This document shows, one piece after another, positions 40,470-48,728 of a stretch of 64,000 nt of DNA (positions are counted from its first letter, which is position 1; the number at the start of each line of letters is the position of its first letter). Source of the stretch: Nocardia brasiliensis IFM 10847 (GTDB lineage Bacteria; Actinomycetota; Actinomycetes; Mycobacteriales; Mycobacteriaceae); contig NZ_BAUA01000192.1 of the NCBI RefSeq assembly GCF_000710915.1, positions 40,894-104,893 of the forward strand, read 5' to 3'. A program made the position numbers and the translations under genes. The notes under the pieces were generated by a model. It worked only from the letters and a program-made list of their open reading frames with translations, had not been told where the DNA came from and searched no databases.

Positions 40470-41546
40470 TCAGAGCCAGTTGTTGCGGTGGAAGGTGAGG
40501 TAGAGCCCGCCGCAGATGCCCAGCGTCACCACGATGACGAGCCAAAAGCCCCAGCTCGCTTCCAATCCGGGCATGTGCGTGAAGTTCATGCCGTAGATGC
40601 CCGCGATCATCGTCGGCACCGCCGCGATCGCGACCCAGGCCGAAATCTTGCGCATATCGGTGTTCTGCTGCACGCCGACCTTCGCCAGTGCCGCACTGAT
40701 CAGCGCGCTGAGCGCCTCGTCGAAATCGGTGATCCGCTCGGCCACCCCGGCGTGGTGATCGGCCACATCGCGCATATAGCGCCGAATCTCCTTGGGCAGC
40801 GGGATCTCCGGCTTGTGCCCGAGCAGCTGCAGCGGGATCGCGAGCGGGTTCACCGCCCGGCGTAGTTCGACCACCTCCCGCTTGAGCTGGTAGATCGATT
40901 CGATCGCGACCCGATTGCCCGGTGTGAAGACCTCTTCCTCCATCGCGTCGATATCGAGCTCGATCGATTGCGTCACCTCGATATACGAATCCACCACGTG
41001 GTCGGCGATCGCGTGCAGCACCGCGCCGGTGCCGAGCATCAGCTTGGCCGAATCGGCCTCCAGTTCCTTACGCAGCGTGGCGAGTTCGGAATGTTCGCCG
41101 TGCCGGACCGTCACCACGAAGTCGGGTGCGACGAAGGCCATGATCTCGCCGGTCTCCACGATCTCGCTGACGCTGTGCAGTTCGTGCTCGACGTAGGCGA
41201 CCGTGCGCATCACCAGAATCAGGGTGTCGTCGTAGCGTTCCAGCTTCGGGCGCTGATGCGCCGAGACCGCGTCCTCGGCGGCCAGCGTGTGCAACTCGAA
41301 AGCCTCGGCGATATCGGCCATCTGGGCCTCGTCCGGATCGCGCAGGCCCACCCAGACGAAGCCCGTGCCGCGGTTGCGCACCTCGGCCAGCGCGTCTCGA
41401 TGGGTGAATCTGCCTGGCAGCCGTCGACCTTCGACATAGACGCCGCAGTCGACGATGGCCCGCGCGGTCGGAATCGGGATGCGCGGCAGCTTGCGCTCCG
41501 CGCGACCGGTACCGCGGAAGGACGGGAGCGGCGGAATGGACGGCAC
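40470..41546 (-). CDS. corA: CorA-type Mg2+/Co2+ transport protein
   Basis: 358 residues. The N-terminal cytoplasmic domain starts with IVDCGVYVEGRRLPGRFTH and EDAVSAHQRPKLERYDDTL, and a long stalk helix follows. The two C-terminal membrane helices include the selectivity motif IYGMNF (GMN) and the ending FHRNNWL. It matches M. tuberculosis CorA (Rv1239c) closely. The start is uncertain from protein comparison alone; the GTG at 41546 is chosen because TAGCAT lies 7 nt before it. A longer frame would run into the divergent PHP gene. Confidence 0.93.
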   Translation of the reverse strand: MPSIPPLPSFRGTGRAERKLPRIPIPTARAIVDCGVYVEGRRLPGRFTHRDALAEVRNRGTGFVWVGLRDPDEAQMADIAEAFELHTLAAEDAVSAHQRPKLERYDDTLILVMRTVAYVEHELHSVSEIVETGEIMAFVAPDFVVTVRHGEHSELATLRKELEADSAKLMLGTGAVLHAIADHVVDSYIEVTQSIELDIDAMEEEVFTPGNRVAIESIYQLKREVVELRRAVNPLAIPLQLLGHKPEIPLPKEIRRYMRDVADHHAGVAERITDFDEALSALISAALAKVGVQQNTDMRKISAWVAIAAVPTMIAGIYGMNFTHMPGLEASWGFWLVIVVTLGICGGLYLTFHRNNWL

Positions 41547-41553
41547 ATCGGCG

Positions 41554-41559
41554 ATGCTA
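41554..41559 (-). promoter_or_regulatory. -10 box of corA, leaderless type
   Basis: TAGCAT on the minus strand, 7 nt before GTG 41546; this decides the corA start. Confidence 0.5.
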
Positions 41560-41610
41560 CGTCGCCTGCGGCGTGCGAGGCCGGTCGGCGGCACTGTAAG
41601 ACTGGAGGGC

Positions 41611-42465
41611 GTGCGCATCGACCTGCATACCCACTCGACCGCGTCCGACGGCACCGACTCTCCGGCCGAACTGGTCCGGAACGCGGCCGCAGCCGGCTTG
41701 GACGTTCTCGCGATCACCGACCACGACACCACGGCGGGCTGGGCCGAAGCGGTCGACGCGCTACCGAAGGGGCTCACGCTGGTTCGGGGGATGGAGATGT
41801 CGTGCATCGGGCTCGGCGAGGACGGCTGGCCGGTGCCGGTGCACCTGCTGGCCTACCTGTTCGATCCGGCCGATCGCTGTTTCGCCGACGAACGCGAACG
41901 GTTACGCGGCGAGCGGGTCGAGCGGGTGCGCGCGATGGCCGACCGCATGGTTGCCGACGGTTTGCCGATCGACCCCGACGCGGTGCTTGCCTCGGCGGGT
42001 CCGTCGGCGGGTCGCCCGCATCTGGCCCGGGCGCTGGTCGCGGCGGGCGTGGTGCCCAGCGTCGACGCGGCGTTCGAGGAGCTGCTCGCGCCGCACGGTC
42101 CCTACTACGCCGAAAAGGCCGACACGCCGTTGGCCCGGGCGGTCGAGATGATCGCCGCCGCGGGCGGGGTGAGCGTGCTCGCGCACGCGCGCGCCCGCAA
42201 ACGCGGCCGGATGCTGGCGCTGGACGCCATCCGGGAACTCGCCCCGCTCGGGCTCGGCGGCCTCGAAGTGGACCACATCGATCACTCGGCCGCCGACCGG
42301 GCGATTCTCGGCGACCTCGCCGCCGAGCTCGGCCTGCTGACCACGGGCTCGTCGGACTATCACGGCGCGAACAAGACCATCCGGCTCGGCGAGTTCACCA
42401 CCGACCCCGAGCAGCTCGAGCTGATCGTGGGGAAGGCCACGGGCGTGCCGGTGATCGCCTCGTGA
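41611..42465 (+). CDS. PHP-domain phosphoesterase
   Basis: 284 residues, polymerase and histidinol phosphatase superfamily. The trinuclear metal site starts with RIDLHTHSTASDGT (H6, H8) and continues with AITDHDT (D37, H38, D39); further ligands fall in LAHARARK and TGSSDYHG. Relatives hydrolyse nucleoside 3',5'-bisphosphates or 5'-terminal RNA nucleotides; the precise substrate is not readable. The GTG at 41611 follows CTGGAGGGC. Its stop overlaps the GTG of a small membrane gene (GTGA). Divergent from corA. Confidence 0.88.
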   Translation: MRIDLHTHSTASDGTDSPAELVRNAAAAGLDVLAITDHDTTAGWAEAVDALPKGLTLVRGMEMSCIGLGEDGWPVPVHLLAYLFDPADRCFADERERLRGERVERVRAMADRMVADGLPIDPDAVLASAGPSAGRPHLARALVAAGVVPSVDAAFEELLAPHGPYYAEKADTPLARAVEMIAAAGGVSVLAHARARKRGRMLALDAIRELAPLGLGGLEVDHIDHSAADRAILGDLAAELGLLTTGSSDYHGANKTIRLGEFTTDPEQLELIVGKATGVPVIAS

Positions 42466-42728
42466 AGGTGTGGCGCGGGCTCAGCGGCCTCGTGGCCGCG
42501 GGCACCTTCGCACTGATGCTCGTCGTCGTCGGCACCGCGGTCATCGCGGCGCGGCGCGACTTTCCCGGCCCCGGCGCCGAATCGGTCACCTGGCATGTGG
42601 CGGCGGCGGTGATTGCCCTTGCGGCGCAAATTTATTCGGATAAGCGTCGGGGTTTAGCCGCATTTTCTGGATCGGCGGTTGTTTTTGTTGCGGCCGGATT
42701 GCTGCTTTGGACACAATGGTGGAGTTGA
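42462..42728 (+). CDS. Small three-helix membrane protein
   Basis: 88 residues. Three hydrophobic segments (about 6-29, 41-60, 65-87) are separated by short charged loops (ARRDFPGPGAES, YSDKRRG). It starts with GTG overlapping the PHP gene stop by 4 nt, so it is translationally coupled. The 3' half of the gene is AT-richer than the surrounding DNA. I do not recognise a family; the coupling is the only clue to its role. Confidence 0.65.
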   Translation: MKVWRGLSGLVAAGTFALMLVVVGTAVIAARRDFPGPGAESVTWHVAAAVIALAAQIYSDKRRGLAAFSGSAVVFVAAGLLLWTQWWS

Positions 42729-42779
42729 AATTGCGGTAATGGTTGCGGCTTCGTGAATTGTGGCCGAATATTTCTCATT

Positions 42780-44603
42780 GTGACGCAACTCGAGACGGAC
42801 GTACTGGTTCTGGGTGGAGGTCCCGCCGGAACCTGGGCCGCCGTCTCCGCCGCGGCGAACGGCGCCCGAGTAGTACTCGCCGACAAAGCGCGCTGCGGCA
42901 CCAGCGGGCCGACCGCGCACGGCACCACCTCGCTGTGGAACATTCCGCCCGGACCGGCCCGCGACGAAGCCGTCGATCGCGGTTACGCCCACGGCGGCGG
43001 GCTCGGCGACCCGGCGTGGATGCACCGGGTGCTGGACGAGACGCACCACCGCGTCGAGCAATTGGCCGGTTGGGGATATCGCTTTCCCGGCCCGGGCCCC
43101 GGCTCCTCGCTGCGGGTCTACCTGGACGGTGCGAGTTATCTGCGCCGGATGCGGCGCAGCGTGCTGGCCGCGGGCGTGCGCGTGCTCGATCACCATCCGG
43201 CGCTGCAACTGCTCGTCGACCAGGACGGCCGGGTCGCGGGCGCGGTCGGGGTGCGGCAACTCGATCGGTACCGGACGTGGACCGTCCGCGCCGGCGCCGT
43301 GGTGGTGGCGACCGGCGGGTGCGCGTTCCTGTCCGGCGGCGCGGGCACCGATGTCGACACCGGCGACGGCCTGCTGTTCGCGGCGGAGGCGGGTGCCGAA
43401 CTCTCCGGCATGGAGTTCTCCAGCGCGTACGGCCTGGCACCCGCGCCGCAGGTGCCACTGCCCGCCGGGGCGGGGCATTCCAGTGGTCTCGCACTGCATT
43501 TCGCCACCTATTACGACGAGTCGGGGGCGGTCCTGGAGGGTCATCGCGCCGCGGCGTTCGCCGCGATCGCCGACGGCAGACGCGTTTTCGCGGCGCTCGA
43601 CGAGGTGCCCGCGCTGTTGCGCGGCGGGCTCGCGAAACTGGGCCTGGTCGATCACGCCGGGCGGGTGCCGCTGCGGGCCGTGCTGGAGGGCACCGTGCGT
43701 GGCACCGGCGGACTGCGGATCACCGGCCGCGACTGCGCGACCACGGTCGACGGACTGTTCGCCGCGGGCGACGTGACCACGCGGGAACCGATCACCGGCG
43801 CGGTCAGCGGGTTCGGCGGGCAGGGCGGCGCGTGGGCCATCGCCTCCGGTGTGTGGGCCGGTGCGGGCGCGGCCGCCTACGCGCGCACGGCCGAACGCGA
43901 CGCTCCGGTGCGCGAGGTCCCGGGCGCCGGGCTCAACGCCGTGGCACGGATCGATCCGCGCGCGGTCGTCGGCCTCGTCCAGGAGCACACGCTGCCGCTG
44001 CGGCGCAGCTACTGGCGCAGCGCGGGCAGCCTGCGCGACAGCATCGGCGAACTCGACTCGATGTGGCCCGGCGCCGAATTCGATCTCGGCGGCACCGGCC
44101 TGGACCGGCTGCGGGCCCGGCAGGCGGCAGCGCTGCTCGCGGTTGCGCGCTGGACCAAATACAGCGCCCTCGCGCGCACCGAAACCCGCGGTATGCACCG
44201 CCGCACGGATCATCCCGGGGCCGAGGCGGACTGGCGGGTGCGTTTGACGTCCGGCGGCCTGGACACAGTGTGGGTCCGTCCCTACGCACCCGAGCCGTCC
44301 GCAGCACCCGAGTCTGTTCCGTCCACCGCACGCGGGCCCGTGCTGTCCACCACGCATGAGTCCGCAGCGTCCACTGCGCACGGCCCTGCGCCGTCCGTCG
44401 CGCCTGAGCCCATGCCGGTGCCCTCCGGACGCGAGCCCCTCGCTCAGGTCGGGCGAAAGGTCGCCGTGCTCAGCACCCAGCAGAACGGCCTGGCCCTGCC
44501 CTACCCCCACGAGCCCAGCGTGCTCCCCGCCCGTTCCGCCGCGATCCCGGACGCCCCGGAGATCCTGCCCGAGCCAACCCCAGCCCCGCTCGCCGCCACC
44601 TGA
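42780..44603 (+). CDS. FAD-dependent fumarate reductase/succinate dehydrogenase-like flavoprotein
   Basis: 607 residues. VLVLGGGPAGTWAAVSAAANG (about 9-29) is the FAD Rossmann loop, DKARCGTSGPTAHGTTS resembles the FAD-linking/active loop of SdhA/FrdA/L-aspartate oxidase, and GLFAAGDVTTREPITGAVSGFGGQG closes the FAD domain. A helical C-terminal domain (about 390-480) follows. The final 110 residues are Pro/Ala/Ser-rich low complexity (PEPSAAPESVPSTARG, STTHESAASTAHGPAPS) unlike the family. No Fe-S or membrane-anchor partner is nearby, so it probably acts as a soluble oxidoreductase. The GTG start at 42780 follows an AT-rich patch. Confidence 0.78.
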   Translation: MTQLETDVLVLGGGPAGTWAAVSAAANGARVVLADKARCGTSGPTAHGTTSLWNIPPGPARDEAVDRGYAHGGGLGDPAWMHRVLDETHHRVEQLAGWGYRFPGPGPGSSLRVYLDGASYLRRMRRSVLAAGVRVLDHHPALQLLVDQDGRVAGAVGVRQLDRYRTWTVRAGAVVVATGGCAFLSGGAGTDVDTGDGLLFAAEAGAELSGMEFSSAYGLAPAPQVPLPAGAGHSSGLALHFATYYDESGAVLEGHRAAAFAAIADGRRVFAALDEVPALLRGGLAKLGLVDHAGRVPLRAVLEGTVRGTGGLRITGRDCATTVDGLFAAGDVTTREPITGAVSGFGGQGGAWAIASGVWAGAGAAAYARTAERDAPVREVPGAGLNAVARIDPRAVVGLVQEHTLPLRRSYWRSAGSLRDSIGELDSMWPGAEFDLGGTGLDRLRARQAAALLAVARWTKYSALARTETRGMHRRTDHPGAEADWRVRLTSGGLDTVWVRPYAPEPSAAPESVPSTARGPVLSTTHESAASTAHGPAPSVAPEPMPVPSGREPLAQVGRKVAVLSTQQNGLALPYPHEPSVLPARSAAIPDAPEILPEPTPAPLAAT

Positions 44604-45127
44604 CGACCGCGCCCCGCCGAAACCCCGCCCGCCCCGGCAACACCGCACAGGCGCGACGTGCTCACACCATCCGGCTCGGTCGGGTTGGGACAACTCACTG
44701 GGTGGGCGCGGGGAGGTGCGAGTTTTCGCTTACGGCTCGGTAATTCCGGGTCGCTAGCCTCGAGACAGGCGCGCGACACGACGCAGACCCGACCGGTTTG
44801 GCAAGTCGCGGATCATGCTGGCAGAATGTGTCGGATTCCTTACCCAAGCCACCGCCGGGTACTGGGATTACGGAGATCTCCGCCTCGCGACGCACCGTCG
44901 TGACCCGAGGATCACGCCGCATGTTCTGTCCGGACCCACCCGTCCGGCTCTCGCTCCGCGGATCAGTGCCGCGCCACGTCAGCGAAATCGGCAACGAGTT
45001 TTCGTGACTCGCCGATCGCCGCGAAACGTACCGGTCAGCGCACTCGATGAGCGAAATGAATCCCTAATACCTATATACCCGGCGGTAACCGTCCACCGGT
45101 TTGTCCGATCCGAGCAGGAGTGAAATC
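44604..45127. other. 524-bp upstream region of the malic enzyme gene
   Basis: The right end carries CAGGAGTGAAATC before the malic enzyme GTG and an AT-rich stretch (CTAATACCTATATACCC at about 45063-45079) that could hold the promoter. A perfect 12-bp palindrome CGGAGATCTCCG is at 44871-44882. Two short ORFs (about 69 and 102 codons) on the plus strand have no ribosome binding site and shadow-like composition. Confidence 0.55.
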
Positions 45128-46348
45128 GTGTCACCTGTGACTGACGCACCGAATGCCACCACGGCCCCCCGCGCAGACGACGCAGCGAGCCTTTCCGCTA
45201 TTACGCACGACGAGATTTTCGCGGGACACCTTGGCGGCAAGCTCTCGGTGGAACTCAGCTCGCCGTTGGAAACCCAGCGCGACCTTTCGATCGCGTACAC
45301 CCCGGGCGTCGCCCAGGTGAGCCGGGCCATCGCGCAGGACGAGGAACTGTCCAAGCGCTACACCTGGACCGAGCGGCTGGTCGTCGTGGTCAGCGACGGC
45401 ACCGCGGTGCTCGGTCTCGGCGATATCGGCCCGCGCGCCTCGCTGCCGGTGATGGAGGGCAAGGCGGCGCTGTTCAAGAAGTTCGCGGGCCTGAACTCGA
45501 TCCCGCTCGTGGTGGACACCAAGGACGTCGACGAGATCGTCGACCTGCTGGTGAAGCTGCGGCCGAGCTTCGGCGCGGTGAACCTGGAAGACATCTCGGC
45601 GCCGCGCTGCTTCGAGATCGAGAAGCGCGTGATCGAGGCGCTGGACTGCCCGGTCATGCACGACGACCAGCACGGCACCGCCATCGTGGTGCTCGCCGCC
45701 CTCAACGGCGCGGCCAAGGTGCAGGGCCGCGGCATCGAGGGCCTGAAGGTCGTCGTGTCCGGCGCGGGCGCGGCCGGTGTGGCGTGCACGAACATCTTGC
45801 TCGCCGCAGGTGTGCGGGACGTGACTGTGCTCGACTCGAAGGGCATCGTCAGCCGCGAGCGCACCGATCTCAACGAGGTGAAGGCCGAACTGGCCACCCG
45901 CACCAATCCGCGCGGTCTCAACGGCGGCGCCGCCGAAGCGCTCAACGGCGCCGACGTGTTCCTGGGTCTGTCCGCGGGCCTGATCGCCGAAGAGCTCATC
46001 GCCTCGATGGCGCCGGAGTCGATCGTGTTCGCCATGTCCAACCCGGACCCGGAGATCCACCCCGAGGTCGCGCGTAAGTACGCCGCGATCGTGGCCACCG
46101 GCCGCAGCGATTTCCCGAACCAGATCAACAACGTGCTCGCGTTCCCGGGTGTCTTCAAGGGCGCGTTGGACGCGGGCGCCCGCCGGATCACCGAGGGCAT
46201 GAAGATCGCCGCCGCCGACGCCATCCTCAGCGTCGTCGCCGACGAGCTGGGCCCGGACAAGATCGTGCCGAGCCCGCTCGACCCGCGCGTGGCCCCGGCC
46301 GTCGCCGAGGCCGTCGCGGCCGCCGCGCGCGCCGAAGGTGTTGCGTAA
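45128..46348 (+). CDS. NAD(P)-dependent malic enzyme, short bacterial type
   Basis: 406 residues. LSIAYTPGVAQVSRAI (about 56-71), PVMEGKAALFKKFAGL, the catalytic/metal region VNLEDISAPRCFEIE and CPVMHDDQHGTA (metal Asp), the Rossmann loop VVVSGAGAAGVAC (about 208-220) and FAMSNPDPEIHP are all typical of the short (about 400-residue) malic enzymes. It decarboxylates malate to pyruvate, with NAD or NADP. The GTG at 45128 has AGGAG 7 nt upstream; the ATG nine codons earlier lacks one. A strong terminator follows. Confidence 0.9.
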   Translation: MSPVTDAPNATTAPRADDAASLSAITHDEIFAGHLGGKLSVELSSPLETQRDLSIAYTPGVAQVSRAIAQDEELSKRYTWTERLVVVVSDGTAVLGLGDIGPRASLPVMEGKAALFKKFAGLNSIPLVVDTKDVDEIVDLLVKLRPSFGAVNLEDISAPRCFEIEKRVIEALDCPVMHDDQHGTAIVVLAALNGAAKVQGRGIEGLKVVVSGAGAAGVACTNILLAAGVRDVTVLDSKGIVSRERTDLNEVKAELATRTNPRGLNGGAAEALNGADVFLGLSAGLIAEELIASMAPESIVFAMSNPDPEIHPEVARKYAAIVATGRSDFPNQINNVLAFPGVFKGALDAGARRITEGMKIAAADAILSVVADELGPDKIVPSPLDPRVAPAVAEAVAAAARAEGVA

Positions 46349-46367
46349 CAGTAGCTGTCACAGATAA

Positions 46368-46403
46368 AAGAACGCCTCGTTCAACGGCGAACGAGGCGTT
46401 CTT
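46368..46403 (+). terminator. Strong terminator after the malic enzyme gene
   Basis: AAGAACGCCTCGTT and AACGAGGCGTTCTT (perfect 14 bp) enclose an 8-nt loop, ending in CTTCTGTG. It also insulates the convergent membrane gene at 46433. Confidence 0.9.
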
Positions 46404-46432
46404 CTGTGTGTGGCCGAGGAGTTGCTCGGGCG

Positions 46433-46654
46433 CTATTCGCCGGATGGCACCGGTTTCCGGTCGGCGTGTGCCGCCTTGCGCGCCTGCTCTTGGCGGCGCG
46501 CGGAGATCCGGATCCAGAGGTTCAGCGCGATCATCGCGCAGAGCGCGACCAGCAGCGCCACCGCGAACAGCGGATTCTTGTCGGGCAGGGTGGACCAGAC
46601 GTAGAGCAACAACGCCACGATCGCCACATAGCCGCCGATGAACCTGATACTCAC
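46433..46654 (-). CDS. Small two-helix membrane protein
   Basis: 73 residues. Two hydrophobic helices (about 4-23, RFIGGYVAIVALLLYVW; about 29-50, LFAVALLVALCAMIALNLWI) separated by TLPDKNP are followed by a basic, Gln/Arg-rich tail. The GTG at 46654 is 7 nt downstream of TAACGT. No family recognised. It converges with the malic enzyme gene and its stop is 29 nt from that gene's terminator. Confidence 0.62.
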   Translation of the reverse strand: MSIRFIGGYVAIVALLLYVWSTLPDKNPLFAVALLVALCAMIALNLWIRISARRQEQARKAAHADRKPVPSGE

Positions 46655-46661
46655 CGATCAG

Positions 46662-46667
46662 ACGTTA
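46662..46667 (-). promoter_or_regulatory. -10 box of the two-helix membrane gene, leaderless type
   Basis: TAACGT on the minus strand ends 7 nt before the GTG at 46654. Confidence 0.4.
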
Positions 46668-46694
46668 TCCGCAACCGCCCTGGCGCGGACGAAT

Positions 46695-47588
46695 TCACAG
46701 CGCGTGGTCGTCCAGCCAGGCCCGCGCCACGGCGCCGGGGTCGCGATGCTCGTCGCGGACGCGGCGGATCAGCTCGGCGAGGTCTTCGGTGGTGAGTTCA
46801 CCCGCAACGTAATTCAGCTTCTTGATCTGCGCCTGGTCGAGCGTGCCCTTGCGGAACAGGGGCAGCACGTTCTCGGCGCGCACGGCGTAGTCGTCGTCGG
46901 ACAGAATGGTCAGCCCGTCCGTCGAGCCCGCGCCCGCGGCGGGCGGCCCCAGCAGCAGCCCGGCTTGGATCTGCCCGTCCAACAGGGCTTTTCGCAGGGC
47001 GGCCAGGTCGGGGAACGGGATCGTCGCGGCGAAGGCGCAGCCGGTCACGGTGTTCGCGGCGGGCGGCGCGGTCAGCAGGCCGGCGGCGGGCGCCACTCCC
47101 GCGGTACGGGTGCCGCAGCTGGGTCCGAGGTCGCGCACGGACCGCACGGCGTCGTGCGTGGCCGCCTCCGTGCTGAGCAGCACCCGCGCGCGCAGGTCGG
47201 TGCCGTCGGCGATATCGGAGACCACCAGCCCCTCGGGCAATGACTTACTCAGTGCGTCGGCCACGTTCTTCGGGGTGCGGTCGGCGGCGTGCGCGTCGAG
47301 ATGAGTCAGCAGCGCGCCGCTGTGCTCGCCCAGCAGGGTGATCCGTCCGGCGTCGAGCGCGGCCAGATAGTCGGCGCGCCCGCCCAACCCGGTGGCGACC
47401 GTGGTTCGCGCACCGGTGCGTGCCAGCGCGCCCGCGTAGATTTCGGCGAGCACCATCGACTCGACAGCGTCGCCCGCGCCGACCGTGATCCGCGCGCCCT
47501 GGTCATCGTTACCGCAGGACACGGCCGTTACGGCGGTCGCGACGAGCACTATTCGAGCCAGCATCCGCAGCGACGCGGCCAGCATCAT
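46695..47588 (-). CDS. Second osmoprotectant-type substrate-binding lipoprotein, divergent from proX
   Basis: 297 residues. A signal peptide ends in a lipobox-like TAVSCGND (Cys about residue 23), so it is a membrane-anchored lipoprotein. The mature part has OpuC/ProX-type fold features: ITVGAGDAVESMVLAEIYAG, then LLGEHSGALLTHL (in place of the usual PEYNGNLL) and ENVLPLFRKGTLDQAQIKKL near the end. It is a diverged relative of the ProX protein at 47725 and faces it across a 136-bp shared regulatory region. The aromatic cage residues of classic betaine binders are not obvious, so it may bind another ligand. Confidence 0.75.
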   Translation of the reverse strand: MMLAASLRMLARIVLVATAVTAVSCGNDDQGARITVGAGDAVESMVLAEIYAGALARTGARTTVATGLGGRADYLAALDAGRITLLGEHSGALLTHLDAHAADRTPKNVADALSKSLPEGLVVSDIADGTDLRARVLLSTEAATHDAVRSVRDLGPSCGTRTAGVAPAAGLLTAPPAANTVTGCAFAATIPFPDLAALRKALLDGQIQAGLLLGPPAAGAGSTDGLTILSDDDYAVRAENVLPLFRKGTLDQAQIKKLNYVAGELTTEDLAELIRRVRDEHRDPGAVARAWLDDHAL

Positions 47589-47724
47589 CCGGCGACACCA
47601 ACTCTCCGAGAGATCGACAGAGCCAACAGGAACACCCTGAAGCGGGCAGTATGGACACCCAGAATGTACCGGTGGCTCGGTTGCGCCGGGACCTCGCATT
47701 GCTCGTCATGCCGGAAGGACTCCA

Positions 47725-48717
47725 GTGAACACCTCGATCACCCCCGATGCCGCGCGGCACGGTCGGTCGGCGCTGCGGCTGGCGCTGCGCGCCACCCGGT
47801 TCATCTTCGCCGCCGCCGCGTTGGCCGTCGCCATGATCCTGTCCGCCTGCGGCAACTCCGATCCATTGGCGAGCAAGGGCGACTGCGCCGGCGACGGGCT
47901 CGTCGTCGGTTCCGCGAACTTCCCGGAGTCGGAGACGGTCGCGGAAATCTACGCGGAGGTGTTGCGCGTCAACGGGTTCAAGGTCGACACCAAACTCAAC
48001 ATCGGCAGCCGGGAGGCCTACGTCCCGGCTGTGCGCCAGTGCGCGATCTCGGTGATCCCGGAGTACAACGGCAACCTGCTGCAGTACCTGGACAAGAACG
48101 CCACCGCGACCAGCGCCGCGGACGTGAACAGCGCGCTCACCGCGGCGCTCGGCAGCGAACTCGCGGTCGGCACCCCCGCGCCCGGTGAGGATTCCGACGC
48201 CGTGGTCGTGACCAAGGCGACCGCCGAACGCTGGAACCTGCGCTCCATCGCGGATCTGGCCGCGCACTCGGCCGAGGTGAAATTCGGTGCGCCCGCGGAA
48301 TTCCAGGAGCGGGCGGGCGGGTTGCCCGGCTTGAAGAAGAACTACAACCTCGACATCGCCGCGAACAACTTCGTGCCGATCGCCGACGGCGGTGGCCCCG
48401 CGACCGTGCGCGCGCTGGTCGAGGGCCAGGTGACCGCCGCCGACATCTTCACCACCTCGCCCGCCATCACGCAGAACAACCTGGTGGTGCTGGAGGATCC
48501 GAAGCACAACTTCCCCGCGCAGAACGTGGTGCCGCTGTTCAACGCGGCGAAGAAGACGGACAAGGCGCTCGCCGCGTTGAACGCCGCCTCGGCGAAGCTG
48601 ACCACCGCGGAGCTGATCAAGCTGAACGAGGCGGTCTCCGGCACGGCCAAAACCGAACCGAAGGCCGCGGCCGTGGCCTGGGTGGCGGCCCAGGGGCTGA
48701 ACACACCGGCCGGATAA
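47725..48717 (+). CDS. proX: Osmoprotectant (betaine/choline-type) binding lipoprotein ProX
   Basis: 330 residues. An arginine-containing signal region (RLALRATRFIFAAAALAVAM) ends in the lipobox ILSACGN (Cys about residue 42). The mature domain has GSANFPESETVAEIYAEVLR, SREAYVPAVRQCAISVIPEY with NGNLLQYL, and FPAQNVVPLF, typical of OpuCC/ProX proteins that bind quaternary ammonium compounds. It is the first gene of a four-gene ABC operon in the same order as proXVWZ of M. tuberculosis; proV starts 11 nt downstream. Confidence 0.9.
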   Translation: MNTSITPDAARHGRSALRLALRATRFIFAAAALAVAMILSACGNSDPLASKGDCAGDGLVVGSANFPESETVAEIYAEVLRVNGFKVDTKLNIGSREAYVPAVRQCAISVIPEYNGNLLQYLDKNATATSAADVNSALTAALGSELAVGTPAPGEDSDAVVVTKATAERWNLRSIADLAAHSAEVKFGAPAEFQERAGGLPGLKKNYNLDIAANNFVPIADGGGPATVRALVEGQVTAADIFTTSPAITQNNLVVLEDPKHNFPAQNVVPLFNAAKKTDKALAALNAASAKLTTAELIKLNEAVSGTAKTEPKAAAVAWVAAQGLNTPAG

Positions 48718-48728
48718 GAGGTAACACG

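Noticed and set aside
44896..44920. GTGA-N8-TCAC as a CRP/GlxR site upstream of the malic enzyme gene
   Set aside because: The CRP-type core needs a 6-bp spacer (TGTGA-N6-TCACA); this one has 8 bp and lacks the flanking bases.
44815..45123. 102-codon plus-strand ORF upstream of the malic enzyme gene
   Set aside because: No ribosome binding site, no -10 box at a suitable place and shadow-like composition. It would end at the malic enzyme leader.
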